A stretch of DNA of 64,000 bases from Rhodococcus sp. AW25M09 (GCF_000333955.1 NZ_CAPS01000018.1:16516-80515), one strand, 5' to 3'; shown: positions 54,112 through 62,742, numbered from the stretch's first letter. Translations and numbers: made by a program. Notes: a model not told the origin generated them from the letters alone.

Positions 54112-54597
54112 TCAGTACAGCAGCTTTTCGAGCCAGACCTCGGCATAGGGTTCGGCATTGAACGCAGGGACGTCGACATAGCCGAGTCGCGAGTACAAGC
54201 GGCGAGCCTCGACCAGATCCTCCCTGGTGTCCAAACGAATTCGCTTCCGACGCGATTCTCGGACGAACCCTTCCAGATACTCGACCATGGACGCTCCGAC
54301 ACCGCCTCCGCGGACGCTGGCATCGACGAAGACTCGCGTCAGTTCTGCGATGTCGTCGGAGATGAAACGCACGCCCCCGCAACCCACTACCTCTACGCCG
54401 AGGTATGCGACCACGAACACGCCCGAATCTCCAGCGAGATCGTCGCTGGGCTCGTCGACCATGGTACGACGCACTTCCTCATCGGACGCTTCTCGGCCGT
54501 GGAAGCGCCCGACGATATCGACGTTGTAGCGACGCAGAATGTCGATCGCTGGTTCCGATGACGGATCGACAACGGCGAACGACGCAGCAGCGGACAC
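54112..54597 (-). CDS. GNAT N-acetyltransferase
   Basis: 161 residues from GTG 54597, sharing one base with the DUF808 stop (TAGTG). The acetyl-CoA loop appears in LTRVFVDASVRGGGVGASMVEYLEGF (R/Q-x-x-G-x-G/A form), followed by RIRLDTREDLVEARRLYSRLGYVDV. The acceptor substrate is unknown. It probably shares a transcript with the DUF808 membrane protein. Confidence 0.88.
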   Translation of the reverse strand: MSAAASFAVVDPSSEPAIDILRRYNVDIVGRFHGREASDEEVRRTMVDEPSDDLAGDSGVFVVAYLGVEVVGCGGVRFISDDIAELTRVFVDASVRGGGVGASMVEYLEGFVRESRRKRIRLDTREDLVEARRLYSRLGYVDVPAFNAEPYAEVWLEKLLY

Positions 54598-55538
54598 TAC
54601 TTCGCGGCAGCCCGCTTGGCGAGTACCTTCGAGATTCCCAGCTGAGCAGCCACGAGGATCGCACCCACGATCGCACCGATGACCGCCGATGCGAGGGTGT
54701 TGACGATCCAGGCCAGCACGCCGCCGATGCCCGCGACCCCGCGGACGGCTTCCTCGCCGTGGTGCACAAGTTCGTAGATGGGGTGGAAGCCGAGCTCGTC
54801 GATTCCGACGAGCAGGATGTGTCCACCGACCCACAGCATCGCTGCGGTACCGACGATCGACAGCACCGACATGACCTTGGGCATGGCCTTGACGAGACCT
54901 CGGCCGAACTTCTCGACGAAGCCGGTGGAGCCGTCGGCCAATTTCAGACCGATGTCGTCCATCTTGACGATCAGCGCGACGACTCCGTAGACGAGGATCG
55001 TGATCACTACCGCGACGATGGCAAGTACGATCAGCCGATTCCAGAAGCCCTCTGCCGCAATGGTATCCAGTGAGATGACCATGATCTCCGCCGACAGAAT
55101 GAGATCGGTGCGAACGGCCCCGGCGACAACACTGTCCTCGTCCCGCGGCTCGTCCTCGGCAGCATCGTGGTGCTCGCCGTGGCCGAACAGTGCACCCCAG
55201 ATCTTGTGCGCTGCCTCGTAGCTCAGGTAGCAGCCACCAAGCATGAGAATCGGCGTCAACAGCCACGGTACGAACTGGCTCAGCAACAGGGCGATCGGCA
55301 GAATGATCAGCAACTTGTTGCGGAGCGAACCGATCGCGATGCGCTTGATGATCGGGAGTTCGCGTTCGGCCGCGAGACCGCGGACGTATTGCGGCGTCAC
55401 CGCGGCGTCGTCGATCACGACACCGGCCGCCTTGGCCGTCGCCCGGCCGGTCGCGGCACCGATGTCATCGATAGATGCAGCAGCCAGACGCGACAGCGCT
55501 GCCACGTCGTCGAGCAGAGCTACGAGTCCGCCGGCCAT
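54597..55538 (-). CDS. DUF808 (YedI-like) membrane protein
   Basis: 313 residues from ATG 55538; GGAGG lies six bases before it, which favours it over GTG 55541. The N-terminus (GGLVALLDDVAALSRLAAASIDDIGAATGRATAKAAGVVIDDAAVTPQYVRG) and PWLLTPILMLGGCYLSYEAAHKIW are diagnostic for DUF808. Several membrane helices follow and the tail is basic. Its function has not been established. Confidence 0.9.
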   Translation of the reverse strand: MAGGLVALLDDVAALSRLAAASIDDIGAATGRATAKAAGVVIDDAAVTPQYVRGLAAERELPIIKRIAIGSLRNKLLIILPIALLLSQFVPWLLTPILMLGGCYLSYEAAHKIWGALFGHGEHHDAAEDEPRDEDSVVAGAVRTDLILSAEIMVISLDTIAAEGFWNRLIVLAIVAVVITILVYGVVALIVKMDDIGLKLADGSTGFVEKFGRGLVKAMPKVMSVLSIVGTAAMLWVGGHILLVGIDELGFHPIYELVHHGEEAVRGVAGIGGVLAWIVNTLASAVIGAIVGAILVAAQLGISKVLAKRAAAK

Positions 55539-55620
55539 CACAGACCTCCGAATGAAGACGAGTGCACGGGCAGGCTCCTTGGGCTGTATACGACGCCGAA
55601 TCCCGACGATCTACGCCTCG

Positions 55621-55694
55621 AAACCATACCGCCAGAGGTGCGTCGGCCACCACACACGAGCAAGTCGGCGATGTATGGTTTCCTATACGTATAG
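55621..55694. promoter_or_regulatory. Palindromic operator region upstream of the membrane protein-XRE pair
   Basis: CTATACGTATAG at 55683-55694 is a perfect 12-base palindrome, with a related CTATACCTAG about four bases later. A further nine-base inverted pair, AAACCATAC (55621-55629) and GTATGGTTT (55673-55681), stands just upstream. These probably bind the XRE regulator encoded downstream. The rest of the 184-base gap shows nothing clear. Confidence 0.6.
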
Positions 55695-55722
55695 TGACCT
55701 ATACCTAGAACAGGAGTCGATC

Positions 55723-56130
55723 ATGGCAGTCAAATGGATCTCGGCCTGTGGTGTCGGCCTCGCCACCGCGGCCGCGACGGCGTTGCTGGCCTGGCTCGTC
55801 TCGCCCGTCGCTCCGGGTGTTTCGGCCGTGGTATTCGGATTCACCGCCCTCCCGTTCGGGACGATGCTCGGGTGGATTCTCTTCATCGCCCCGGAGAAGA
55901 CCGAACCCGCCTATGCCTCGGGCGAGAGCGTCGAATCCCACTGGGCAGAGACAGCATCGAGCGGGACGGCCACCGATCTGGTGTGCATTCTGGGCCTGAC
56001 CCTCGCTGTCATCTCGATCGCGCGGGCCGAGCCACCGGCCACCCTGCTCCTGATCGGCTTGCTCATCGCCGCATTCGCGTCGTTCACGGCGCGGTACGTA
56101 ATTGCGCGACACCGCGCCCTGTCCGAGTGA
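55723..56130 (+). CDS. Small four-helix membrane protein paired with an XRE regulator
   Basis: 135 residues from ATG 55723 (CAGGAG upstream). Four hydrophobic helices, two before and two after a polar loop (EKTEPAYASGESVESHWAE), as in DUF2178-type membrane proteins. The GTGA overlap with a small HTH gene is a widespread arrangement of unknown purpose. Confidence 0.82.
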   Translation: MAVKWISACGVGLATAAATALLAWLVSPVAPGVSAVVFGFTALPFGTMLGWILFIAPEKTEPAYASGESVESHWAETASSGTATDLVCILGLTLAVISIARAEPPATLLLIGLLIAAFASFTARYVIARHRALSE

Positions 56131-56324
56131 AGAACAGTGTTCGACGACGTCGCACCGAGATGGGCTGGTCGCAGCACGAACTGGCCGAACGTATCGATGT
56201 CACCCGCCTGACGATCATCTCCATCGAGAAGGAACGATTCGATCCCAGCCTGCCCGTCGCCTTTCGTCTCGCCGCGGCCTTCGACTGCTCCATCGAGGAG
56301 GTGTTCGAGCCGGACCCGAGTTGA
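56127..56324 (+). CDS. Small XRE-family HTH regulator
   Basis: 65 residues from GTG 56127: VKNSVRRRRTEMGWSQHELAERIDVTRLTIISIEKERFDPSLPVAFRLAAAFDCSIEEVF is a minimal YozG-type helix-turn-helix protein. It likely represses its own operon via the CTATAC-type palindromes. Confidence 0.92.
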   Translation: MKNSVRRRRTEMGWSQHELAERIDVTRLTIISIEKERFDPSLPVAFRLAAAFDCSIEEVFEPDPS

Positions 56325-56327
56325 TCG

Positions 56328-57548
56328 CTACTGCGAGTACGAGCTCAGAAAATTGCCGAGTCGTTCGAGCGCCGTCGCCAGATCGTCCACGTTGGGCAGC
56401 GTGACGAGCCGGAAATGATCGGGCACATCCCAATTGAAGGCCCGGCCGTGGCTGACGAGAATCTTCTCGGATTCGAGTAGATCGAGCACGAACTTCTCGT
56501 CGTCGACGATTCCGAAGCGTTCGGTGTCGAGTCTCGGGAACATGTACAGCGCGCCCGCGGCCTGCACGCAACTGATTCCATCGATGGAGTTGAGCATGCG
56601 ATGCGCCAGATCACGCTGCGCCGTCAGTCGTCCCGCCGGAAGCAGAAGATCCTCGATCGACTGCCTGACACCGAGGGCAGTCTGTATCGCGTGTTGCGCC
56701 GGCACGTTTGCGCACATACGCATGTTGGAGAGCAGGGTGATGCCCTCGATGAAACTTGCCGCACGCCGACGCGGCCCGGTGATTGCCAGCCATCCGGCGC
56801 GAAATCCGCACACCCGGTACGCCTTCGACAGGCCCGAATAGGTCAAACACAGGACATCTTTTCCAGCCAGGGTTGCGAGGTTCGTCATCACCGCGCCCTC
56901 GTAGACGATCTTCTCGTAGATCTCGTCGGCAAGCAGAATCAGATCGTGCTCACGAGCCAGATCGACGAAGCGCTGCAGTGCCTCGCGCGGATACACCGCC
57001 CCCGTCGGATTGTTCGGATTGATCACCACGATCGCGCGGGTACGGGGCGTGATCTTGGACTCCAGATCCTCGAAGTCCGCTGCCCAGTCCTGGCTTTCGT
57101 CCGCAAGATAGTGCACGGGTGTGCCACCGGCCAGTGCCACCGAGCCCGTCCACAGCGGATAGTCGGGCGAGGGGATCAAAATCTCGTCTTCCGGATTACA
57201 CAGTGCCTGCATCGTCATCGTGATCAGCTCCGATACCCCGTTGCCGAGATAGACGTCGCCGACGTCGAGATCGGTCAAGCCCTTGGTCTGGTAATACTGC
57301 ACCACCGCGGTGCGGGCGGAGAACAGCCCACGAGAATCCGAATACCCCTGTGCAGTAGGCAGATTGCGGATCATCGCCATCATGATTTCGTCCGGTGCCT
57401 CGAACCCGAAAGGAGCGGGATTGCCGACGTTGAGGCGCAGAATCGCGTGTCCCTGCTCCTCGAGTTCTTCGGTCTTGTCCAGGATGCGCCCCCGAATGTC
57501 GTAGCGAACATTCTCGAGCTTGCGCGCCTGATCGATCGATCTCGTCAT
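56328..57548 (-). CDS. PLP-dependent aminotransferase (AlaA-type)
   Basis: 406 residues from ATG 57548. Fold-type I features: LNVGNPAPFGFEAPDEI, YSDSRGLFSAR, NPNNPTGAVYPREAL, LADEIYEKIVYEGA and the PLP Lys in YSGLSKAYRVCGFRAGW. This composition matches alanine-synthesising aminotransferases (AlaA/AlaT type). It overlaps the EamA transporter gene by four bases (ATGA), so transport and transamination of amino acids may be linked. It converges with the XRE gene. Confidence 0.9.
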   Translation of the reverse strand: MTRSIDQARKLENVRYDIRGRILDKTEELEEQGHAILRLNVGNPAPFGFEAPDEIMMAMIRNLPTAQGYSDSRGLFSARTAVVQYYQTKGLTDLDVGDVYLGNGVSELITMTMQALCNPEDEILIPSPDYPLWTGSVALAGGTPVHYLADESQDWAADFEDLESKITPRTRAIVVINPNNPTGAVYPREALQRFVDLAREHDLILLADEIYEKIVYEGAVMTNLATLAGKDVLCLTYSGLSKAYRVCGFRAGWLAITGPRRRAASFIEGITLLSNMRMCANVPAQHAIQTALGVRQSIEDLLLPAGRLTAQRDLAHRMLNSIDGISCVQAAGALYMFPRLDTERFGIVDDEKFVLDLLESEKILVSHGRAFNWDVPDHFRLVTLPNVDDLATALERLGNFLSSYSQ

Positions 57549-58486
57549 GCCGAAATTTCCTCCTGTCGAACGGATGGCGACATCCGGGTCCGGACCGCCA
57601 CTGTGGCACACACGATGACCGCCGCTCCACCCACGACCACGGGCCACGTCAACGCCTCGTGCAGGATGATTGCGGCCCAACAGATGGTCAGCACCGGTTG
57701 AATCAGCTGAATCTGACTGACACTCGACATCGGGCCGATGGCCAGGCCTCTATACCAGGCGAAGAACCCCAGGTACATGCTCACCACCGCGAGGTAGGCA
57801 AACGCTGCCCACTCCGGAGCACCCGCCGTCGACGGTTGCTGCCACCATGCGTACCCGGCCAGCGCGCCGGTCACCGGAACGGAGACCACCAGCGCCCACG
57901 AGACCGTCTGCCAGGCACCGAGTTCGCGGGCCAGCAGGCCGCCTTCTGCGTATCCGACCGCAGCGGCGACGACTGCCCCGAGAAGCAGCAGATCCGACCA
58001 TTGCAACCCGGTGGCCTCACCGGACTGAACCGCTGCAAATCCGACCGCGACGGCAGCGCCCATGGCTGCGACCAACCAGAACACCGGCCGCACGGGTTGG
58101 TGTTCGCGCACCACCGCGACCACGGCAGTTGCTGCCGGCAGCACGGCGATGACGACAGCACTGTGACCCGCCGATGCAGTGGTGAGTGCGTACGAGGTGA
58201 GTACCGGGAATCCGATGACGACCCCGGCCGCGATCACCGTCAGCCGCAACCACTGCCTCCCCTGGGGGAGCCTTTGCCTCGTCGCCGCCAGCGCTACCGC
58301 CGCCAATGCGGCAGCAACCACGGCTCGTCCGGTACCCACGAACAGCGGCGACAGGCCGCCGGTGACGGCGATACGAGTCAATGGCACCGTGAAAGAGAAC
58401 GCAGTGACGCCCGCCATGCCCCACAGGAGCCCAGCGCGCGATAGCAGTCCCGCGCCCGAGTGAGTAGCGCTACTATGCTGTTTCAT
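57545..58486 (-). CDS. EamA-family (DMT) transporter
   Basis: 313 residues from ATG 58486. Ten hydrophobic segments with the EamA duplication; LSPLFVGTGRAVVAAALAAVALA and IGPMSSVSQIQLIQPVLTICWAAIILHEALTWPVVVGGAAVIV are typical. It probably exports an amino acid or related metabolite. Its start codon overlaps the ATG of the divergent MocR-type gene by two bases, an uncommon layout. Confidence 0.9.
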   Translation of the reverse strand: MKQHSSATHSGAGLLSRAGLLWGMAGVTAFSFTVPLTRIAVTGGLSPLFVGTGRAVVAAALAAVALAATRQRLPQGRQWLRLTVIAAGVVIGFPVLTSYALTTASAGHSAVVIAVLPAATAVVAVVREHQPVRPVFWLVAAMGAAVAVGFAAVQSGEATGLQWSDLLLLGAVVAAAVGYAEGGLLARELGAWQTVSWALVVSVPVTGALAGYAWWQQPSTAGAPEWAAFAYLAVVSMYLGFFAWYRGLAIGPMSSVSQIQLIQPVLTICWAAIILHEALTWPVVVGGAAVIVCATVAVRTRMSPSVRQEEISA

Positions 58487-58506
58487 GTCCGACGATAGCA
58501 GTAGTC
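58439..58506. promoter_or_regulatory. EamA/MocR operator region
   Basis: AGTAGCGCTACT at 58463-58474 is a perfect 12-base palindrome. CGATAGCAGT is repeated directly at 58439-58448 and 58493-58502, placed on either side of it. AGTAG recurs again at about 58500-58504. The repeats overlap the 5' ends of both genes. MocR regulators are known to bind paired direct and inverted repeats. Confidence 0.6.
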
Positions 58507-59879
58507 GAATCGTGGCTGCACTCAGAATATGGATTGCGGCCGCGCCACCAGAGGCTCGACTACCGTCCACCCGGGCCCTCGTGGCCGAGCACTCGGCCAG
58601 TCCGGTCACGGTGCAGAAGGCATTGCGCACCCTCATGGCGCAGGGCGTCATCGAAAGCCGGCCCGGCGTCGGGACATTCGTCAGGACCGTGCGGACGGCC
58701 CGCCCCAATGATTACGGCTGGCAGACGGCAGCGCTCGGAGCGCCGGACAATCGCCTGCAGCTTCCGGCTGCCCTGCAGTCCACTTCGAGCGATGTGATCG
58801 CACTACATTCGGGCTACCCAGCTCGGGAGTTGTTGCCGGAGAGGCTGGTTCACGCCGCGTTCACGCGTGCGGCGCGTACCGATTCGGTGATCGCCCGGCC
58901 ACCCACTGCGGGCCTACCGGAACTGCGCGCATGGTTCGCGGCCGAGTTGGGAGCGTCCACCCCGCTGGGCATCACGCCCCCGTCGGCCAGCGATGTCGTC
59001 ATCATTCCCGGTAGCCAGACCGGTCTCAGCACTGCCTTTCGGGCTCTCGTGGGTGCCGGCCGGCCGCTACTGATGGAGTCGCCGACGTACTGGGGTGCCA
59101 TTCTCGCGGCCACACAGGCGGGCGTTCGCGTCGTACCGATCCCCAGCGGTGTGAACGGCCCCGACCCGGACGCGCTGGCGCGGGCATTCGCGCACACGGG
59201 CTCTCGGGCGTTCTATGCCCAACCCACGTTCGCCAGTCCGACCGGGGCCCAATGGTCACGCACCCTGTCCGAGCAAGTGCTCGACACTGTTCGACGCCAC
59301 GGCGCATTCTTGATCGAGGACGACTCGGCACATGATTTCGGCATCACCGCCGAGCCGAATCCGCTGGCCGCACAGGACGATGCCGGCCATGTCGTCTACC
59401 TACGATCGCTGACCAAGACTGTCTCGCCCTCGGTTCGGTTGGCCGGCGTGATAGCTCGTGGCCCCGCGTACGAGCGCATCCTCGCCGACACCGGAGCGGA
59501 AACGATGTACGTCAGCGGAATCCTGCAAGCCGTCGCACTGGATGTGGTGACGCAACCCGCGTGGCGTACCCATCTTCGGCGTCTGCGCACACAACTGGGC
59601 TCGCGTCGAGACTTGCTGGCGAACAGCCTGATCGAGTTCGCATCGCGAGGCCATCTCGACGCAGTTCCACGAGGTGGGCTCAATCTGTGGATGCGCTTGC
59701 GTGATGATGTGGACCTGGAACAGGTTGTGCAGCAATGCAGGTCGGCGGGCGTCATCGTCGGAGCCGGGGACGATTACTTCCCCGCCGAACCCACCGGCAA
59801 GTACCTTCGGCTCAACTACGCGGGCCCCAACCCTGGCGAATTTCCCGACGCGGCACGCACCATCGGTTCGATCATCTGA
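58485..59879 (+). CDS. MocR/GntR-type regulator with aminotransferase domain
   Basis: 464 residues. N-terminal GntR winged helix (EARLPSTRALVAEHSASPVTVQKALRTLMAQGVIESRPGVGTFV), then a fold-type I aminotransferase domain (GSQTGLSTAFRALVGAGRPLLMESPTYWG, QPTFASPTGAQWS and PLP Lys in YLRSLTKTVSPSVRLAG). MocR proteins use PLP or amino-acid adducts as effectors. It most likely controls the adjacent EamA-aminotransferase operon. Its 3' end overlaps the PLDc_N gene. Confidence 0.93.
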   Translation: MSDDSSSRIVAALRIWIAAAPPEARLPSTRALVAEHSASPVTVQKALRTLMAQGVIESRPGVGTFVRTVRTARPNDYGWQTAALGAPDNRLQLPAALQSTSSDVIALHSGYPARELLPERLVHAAFTRAARTDSVIARPPTAGLPELRAWFAAELGASTPLGITPPSASDVVIIPGSQTGLSTAFRALVGAGRPLLMESPTYWGAILAATQAGVRVVPIPSGVNGPDPDALARAFAHTGSRAFYAQPTFASPTGAQWSRTLSEQVLDTVRRHGAFLIEDDSAHDFGITAEPNPLAAQDDAGHVVYLRSLTKTVSPSVRLAGVIARGPAYERILADTGAETMYVSGILQAVALDVVTQPAWRTHLRRLRTQLGSRRDLLANSLIEFASRGHLDAVPRGGLNLWMRLRDDVDLEQVVQQCRSAGVIVGAGDDYFPAEPTGKYLRLNYAGPNPGEFPDAARTIGSII

Positions 59880-60111
59880 GGCTGTGGGAAACATCGACGG
59901 CGAACGTCGACTTGCGGCCCCAGATGAACCACACCAGGGGACCGAGGAAGGGAAAAGCCAGTACGACGAAGATCCACACTGCGCGGCCGGCAACGGTGTA
60001 GTTGGGCGAGCGAATGATGCTGACCACCGCGGCAACGAACAGGAATACCGCACCGAACGTCAGCGCGAGCGCGATCAGCAGGCCCAGGGTTCCCAATCCG
60101 ATGCCGAGCAC
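59872..60111 (-). CDS. PLDc_N domain membrane protein, preceded by an in-frame stop
   Basis: 79 residues from GTG 60111. Two membrane helices (LGIGLGTLGLLIALALTFGAVFLFVAAVVSII and AVWIFVVLAFPFLGPLVWFIWGR) with the RSPNYTVAGRAVWI and PLVWFIWGRK features of the phospholipase D nuclease N-terminal-like domain. This GTG has no good ribosome site. A 15-codon ORF in the same frame ends with TAA directly before it. Confidence 0.78.
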   Translation of the reverse strand: MLGIGLGTLGLLIALALTFGAVFLFVAAVVSIIRSPNYTVAGRAVWIFVVLAFPFLGPLVWFIWGRKSTFAVDVSHSLR

Positions 60112-60159
60112 TTACTCGGTGGTCGACTGTTGTTGAGAAAGAATTGTTGCGACCTGCAT
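60112..60159 (-). other. 15-codon upstream ORF or broken N-terminus of the PLDc_N gene
   Basis: ATG 60159 has AAGGGA six to seven bases upstream and encodes MQVATILSQQQSTTE, then TAA at 60112-60114, immediately followed in the same frame by the GTG of the PLDc_N gene. It may be a translationally coupled leader peptide, or the true N-terminus interrupted by a nonsense codon. The rest of the gap to 60310 shows no other feature. Confidence 0.55.
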
Positions 60160-60310
60160 GACGGTCCCTTCGCGTGTGCTGTTTCGTTGACCGGTACAAC
60201 GCTACGAGCCGGCAGCCCCGACCACATCGGTCTGCGCGGGTATCTCCTCGTACATCTGTGGATGTACGACAGGTCTATCGTCGACTCCCACCGACCGCTA
60301 CGTTGATCCG

Positions 60311-60934
60311 GTGCAGAAGGTGAAGAACGACTATGCCGCGTGGATGGAACTGGGGCCGGGAGGACTTCCCACCAACGTCGGTGGATGGCTGATCGCTACC
60401 GCCCTGAGACCACTCGCTCGCCGCGACTCACTGACTGTCGGCGGCGCGGCGGGCCCCGGTTTGCACTGGCATCTCGAGCGCCGAGCCGGACCTCGCCCGA
60501 CGATCGCGCCGTACCCGATACCCCACCGTCAACTCACCGATCGCGCAAACTCGACACTGATCGAACGACTGAACGCGGCCGTCACCGTCGAGGCCCGACC
60601 GGACGGGCCGTTTCACATGGCACGCAGTCGATTCGAGCGTAGAGGCGACGCACTGTACGTCACGGATATCACCGCTGCGGCACCATGGATTGCCCGGACG
60701 AAGGGCGAGATTCTGCACGTGCACGAGACCGAAGGTTCGTCGCACGTGGTGCTGCAGCCGGACGACGCTCAAACTGTCATCTCCGCGGGATGGGGCGAGC
60801 TGCACCCGCTGGCCGGGCGCCCCGTACTCGGCCTACCCGAGACCTACGTCTTCCTGTACGCACCACGACACTCCGACGACGCCGACCGAATCGAACAGAT
60901 CATTCACCGCGCGATATCTACCGCGACGAGGTGA
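60311..60934 (+). CDS. DUF5519 (luciferase-domain) protein
   Basis: 207 residues from GTG 60311. Features include HVHETEGSSHVVLQPDDAQTVISAGWGELHPLAG and LPETYVFLYAPR, the DUF5519 luciferase-domain pattern conserved in actinobacteria, preceded by a variable N-terminal region (WMELGPGGLPTNVGGWLIATALRPLARR). No catalytic residues can be named. It converges with the HD-domain gene with an overlap of 17 bases. Confidence 0.82.
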   Translation: MQKVKNDYAAWMELGPGGLPTNVGGWLIATALRPLARRDSLTVGGAAGPGLHWHLERRAGPRPTIAPYPIPHRQLTDRANSTLIERLNAAVTVEARPDGPFHMARSRFERRGDALYVTDITAAAPWIARTKGEILHVHETEGSSHVVLQPDDAQTVISAGWGELHPLAGRPVLGLPETYVFLYAPRHSDDADRIEQIIHRAISTATR

Positions 60935-61652
60935 ATCCGCGCTGAAGCGGGTTCGACTTCACCGCCGGATACATCCCCGAACGCCACAACGTCGACGCGG
61001 TCGACTTCGGACGCAGTCGAGATTCGACCTTCATCCTGGAGGCGAAGTCGGCCACGAAACCCTCTCGTGCATAGAAAGATTCGACAGCATCGAGGCAGTG
61101 CCGGTCGACATCGCGAATCCGGCGACCACTGACGTCGAGATACGCTGCATCGTGCAGGAGGGCCGCCTCCGATCCCTTCGGTGTCGACACGTCCATGTGC
61201 CTGGCTATCGCCTGGTAGACGATCCGCGCTGTTCGCTCGCTGCCATCACCTAGGTGGATGAACTGCCGGGCTCGTTCGGCACCGAGTATCGCGAAACAAC
61301 CTGCCGTCGAACGCTGTTCACCGCCGAGTTCCAAATCGTGCAGCACGCACGCGAGATAGAGCGCCTCCCAATCAGGGCGTAGACCGTCGACGGCCGCGAA
61401 CGCCGTGGCGTACTGCCAACATCGCAGGCTGTGCATCAAGACGGGCGTACTCAGGCACTCCCGGGCTTCGTCCAGCGCGTCGCGGCACAGCCGCGAATCC
61501 GGTGCCTCGACGATGGGCCAGGCAGAATCCGACGAACCTCTCCGAGGACCGAGGACAGTCCCGGGCAGCATCACGAGCTGTTGTAGCACAGCAGCTCCCA
61601 CGGTTCGTGCACGATCTCCTGCGCTGAGTTCACCGGGTTCCATCGGAGGCAC
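60918..61652 (-). CDS. HD-domain phosphohydrolase-like protein
   Basis: 244 residues from GTG 61652, with ATG 61643 as an alternative. HSLRCWQYATAFA and ACVLHDLELGG supply the metal His and the HD pair, with further conserved His and Asp in AIARHMDVSTP and LLHDAAYLDVSG. HD proteins hydrolyse phosphate esters or nucleotides; the substrate is unknown. It overlaps the TetR gene by up to 23 bases, suggesting one operon. Confidence 0.85.
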   Translation of the reverse strand: MPPMEPGELSAGDRARTVGAAVLQQLVMLPGTVLGPRRGSSDSAWPIVEAPDSRLCRDALDEARECLSTPVLMHSLRCWQYATAFAAVDGLRPDWEALYLACVLHDLELGGEQRSTAGCFAILGAERARQFIHLGDGSERTARIVYQAIARHMDVSTPKGSEAALLHDAAYLDVSGRRIRDVDRHCLDAVESFYAREGFVADFASRMKVESRLRPKSTASTLWRSGMYPAVKSNPLQRGFTSSR

Positions 61653-62250
61653 CCTTCAGATGGCGGAGCATATCTGCCCGGGTGATCGCTAGCATCGCGT
61701 CGAGCATCGGTTGGTCGACGATGCGTCGTTGGTGCAGTGACACAGCACCGTTCATTGCTGCCCAGGCATTCAGCACCAGAGCGCGCGACCCGACGTCGGC
61801 ACCGGCCTCCGCCACCGCTCGCGTCACCGAATCGATGAGTTCACCGAGCGCGGTGTCGATCCTTCCCTTCGCCTCGCCGACTGATGCGGACTCGGACTTG
61901 TCCACATCCGTCAACCCCAATAGGCGTAGCGCCAGTGGGTTGCCGCGGTGAAAAGCGATGTAGCGATCGAGGAATTCGGCCACTACGAGGACTGGCTCGC
62001 CCGCATCGACCGGTGCCGACATCTCCTCGACGTGGGTCAGAGCGGTTCGCCACGCCAGAGCGGCGTAGACGTCGACCTTGCCGGCGGCGAAATTGGCGTA
62101 GATCGAGCTCACCGCGACATCTGCTGCTGTAGCGAGCATCTCGATCGTCGTTCCCCTATATCCATGCTCGAGGAAGAGTGACCGGGCACCGTCCAGCACC
62201 GCGTTGTGTGTTCGACGCTTCCGCTTGTCGATAGGGGTATCCAAGACCAT
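61630..62250 (-). CDS. TetR-family regulator of the HD/PaaI genes
   Basis: 206 residues from ATG 62250. TTG 62286 in the same frame is rejected, because it directly abuts the operator. Helix-turn-helix: AVLDGARSLFLEHGYRGTTIEMLATAADVAVSSIYANFAAGKVDVY. It diverges from the PaaI thioesterase and carries a perfect palindromic operator in between. Confidence 0.92.
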   Translation of the reverse strand: MVLDTPIDKRKRRTHNAVLDGARSLFLEHGYRGTTIEMLATAADVAVSSIYANFAAGKVDVYAALAWRTALTHVEEMSAPVDAGEPVLVVAEFLDRYIAFHRGNPLALRLLGLTDVDKSESASVGEAKGRIDTALGELIDSVTRAVAEAGADVGSRALVLNAWAAMNGAVSLHQRRIVDQPMLDAMLAITRADMLRHLKGASDGTR

Positions 62251-62265
62251 GAACTTATCGTAGTC

Positions 62266-62285
62266 TGATTCCGTTATCGGAATCA
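62266..62285. promoter_or_regulatory. TetR operator between the TetR and PaaI genes
   Basis: TGATTCCG-TTAT-CGGAATCA: perfect eight-base arms around a four-base spacer, 15 bases upstream of the TetR ATG. Classical autoregulatory TetR site geometry. Confidence 0.8.
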
Positions 62286-62307
62286 AATGACGATAGAAGG
62301 GAACGAG

Positions 62308-62742
62308 ATGACGACCAACGAGGTACAGACACCGGACAGTGGAAGCGCGGCAATGGTCATGTTTCTGCCGCAGTCACCGTTCGTGCAGCAGCTGGGGATC
62401 GAACTGATCGATATCGATGAGGGCGTAGCTCGGCTGCGGTTGCCCTATCGGGACGAGTTGTCCACGGTGGGCCAGATGCTGCACGGAGGTGTGATTGCCG
62501 GTTGTATCGACATCGGAATCATGACCGCCGCCTGGGCCGGATCCGAAGTCCCTCAACAGCTTCGAGGTGTGACCGTGTCCATGTCGGTGCAATTCCTCGA
62601 GCCGGTGTACGCCGAGAGCATCGACATCGTGGGGACGCGGCTACATGGCGGCCGGAGCCTGAAGACGTGCCGGGCCGACATCGTGGGTACCGAATCCGGC
62701 CGTCTGGTCGCGACCGGCACCGGAACATACAAAGTGGGCTGA
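62308..62742 (+). CDS. PaaI-family hotdog thioesterase
   Basis: 144 residues from ATG 62308, chosen because AGAAGGGAACGAG lies directly upstream; ATG 62287 lacks a site. Motif QMLHGGVIAGCIDIGIMTAAW carries the hotdog catalytic helix, followed by SMSVQFLEPVYAESIDIVG. It hydrolyses acyl- or phenylacetyl-type CoA esters in the cytosol. The flanking TetR may sense an acyl-CoA. Confidence 0.92.
   Translation: MTTNEVQTPDSGSAAMVMFLPQSPFVQQLGIELIDIDEGVARLRLPYRDELSTVGQMLHGGVIAGCIDIGIMTAAWAGSEVPQQLRGVTVSMSVQFLEPVYAESIDIVGTRLHGGRSLKTCRADIVGTESGRLVATGTGTYKVG

Noticed and set aside
62251..62286. TTG 62286 as start of the TetR gene
   Set aside because: It directly abuts the perfect operator and lacks a ribosome site; ATG 62250 gives a normal TetR N-terminus.
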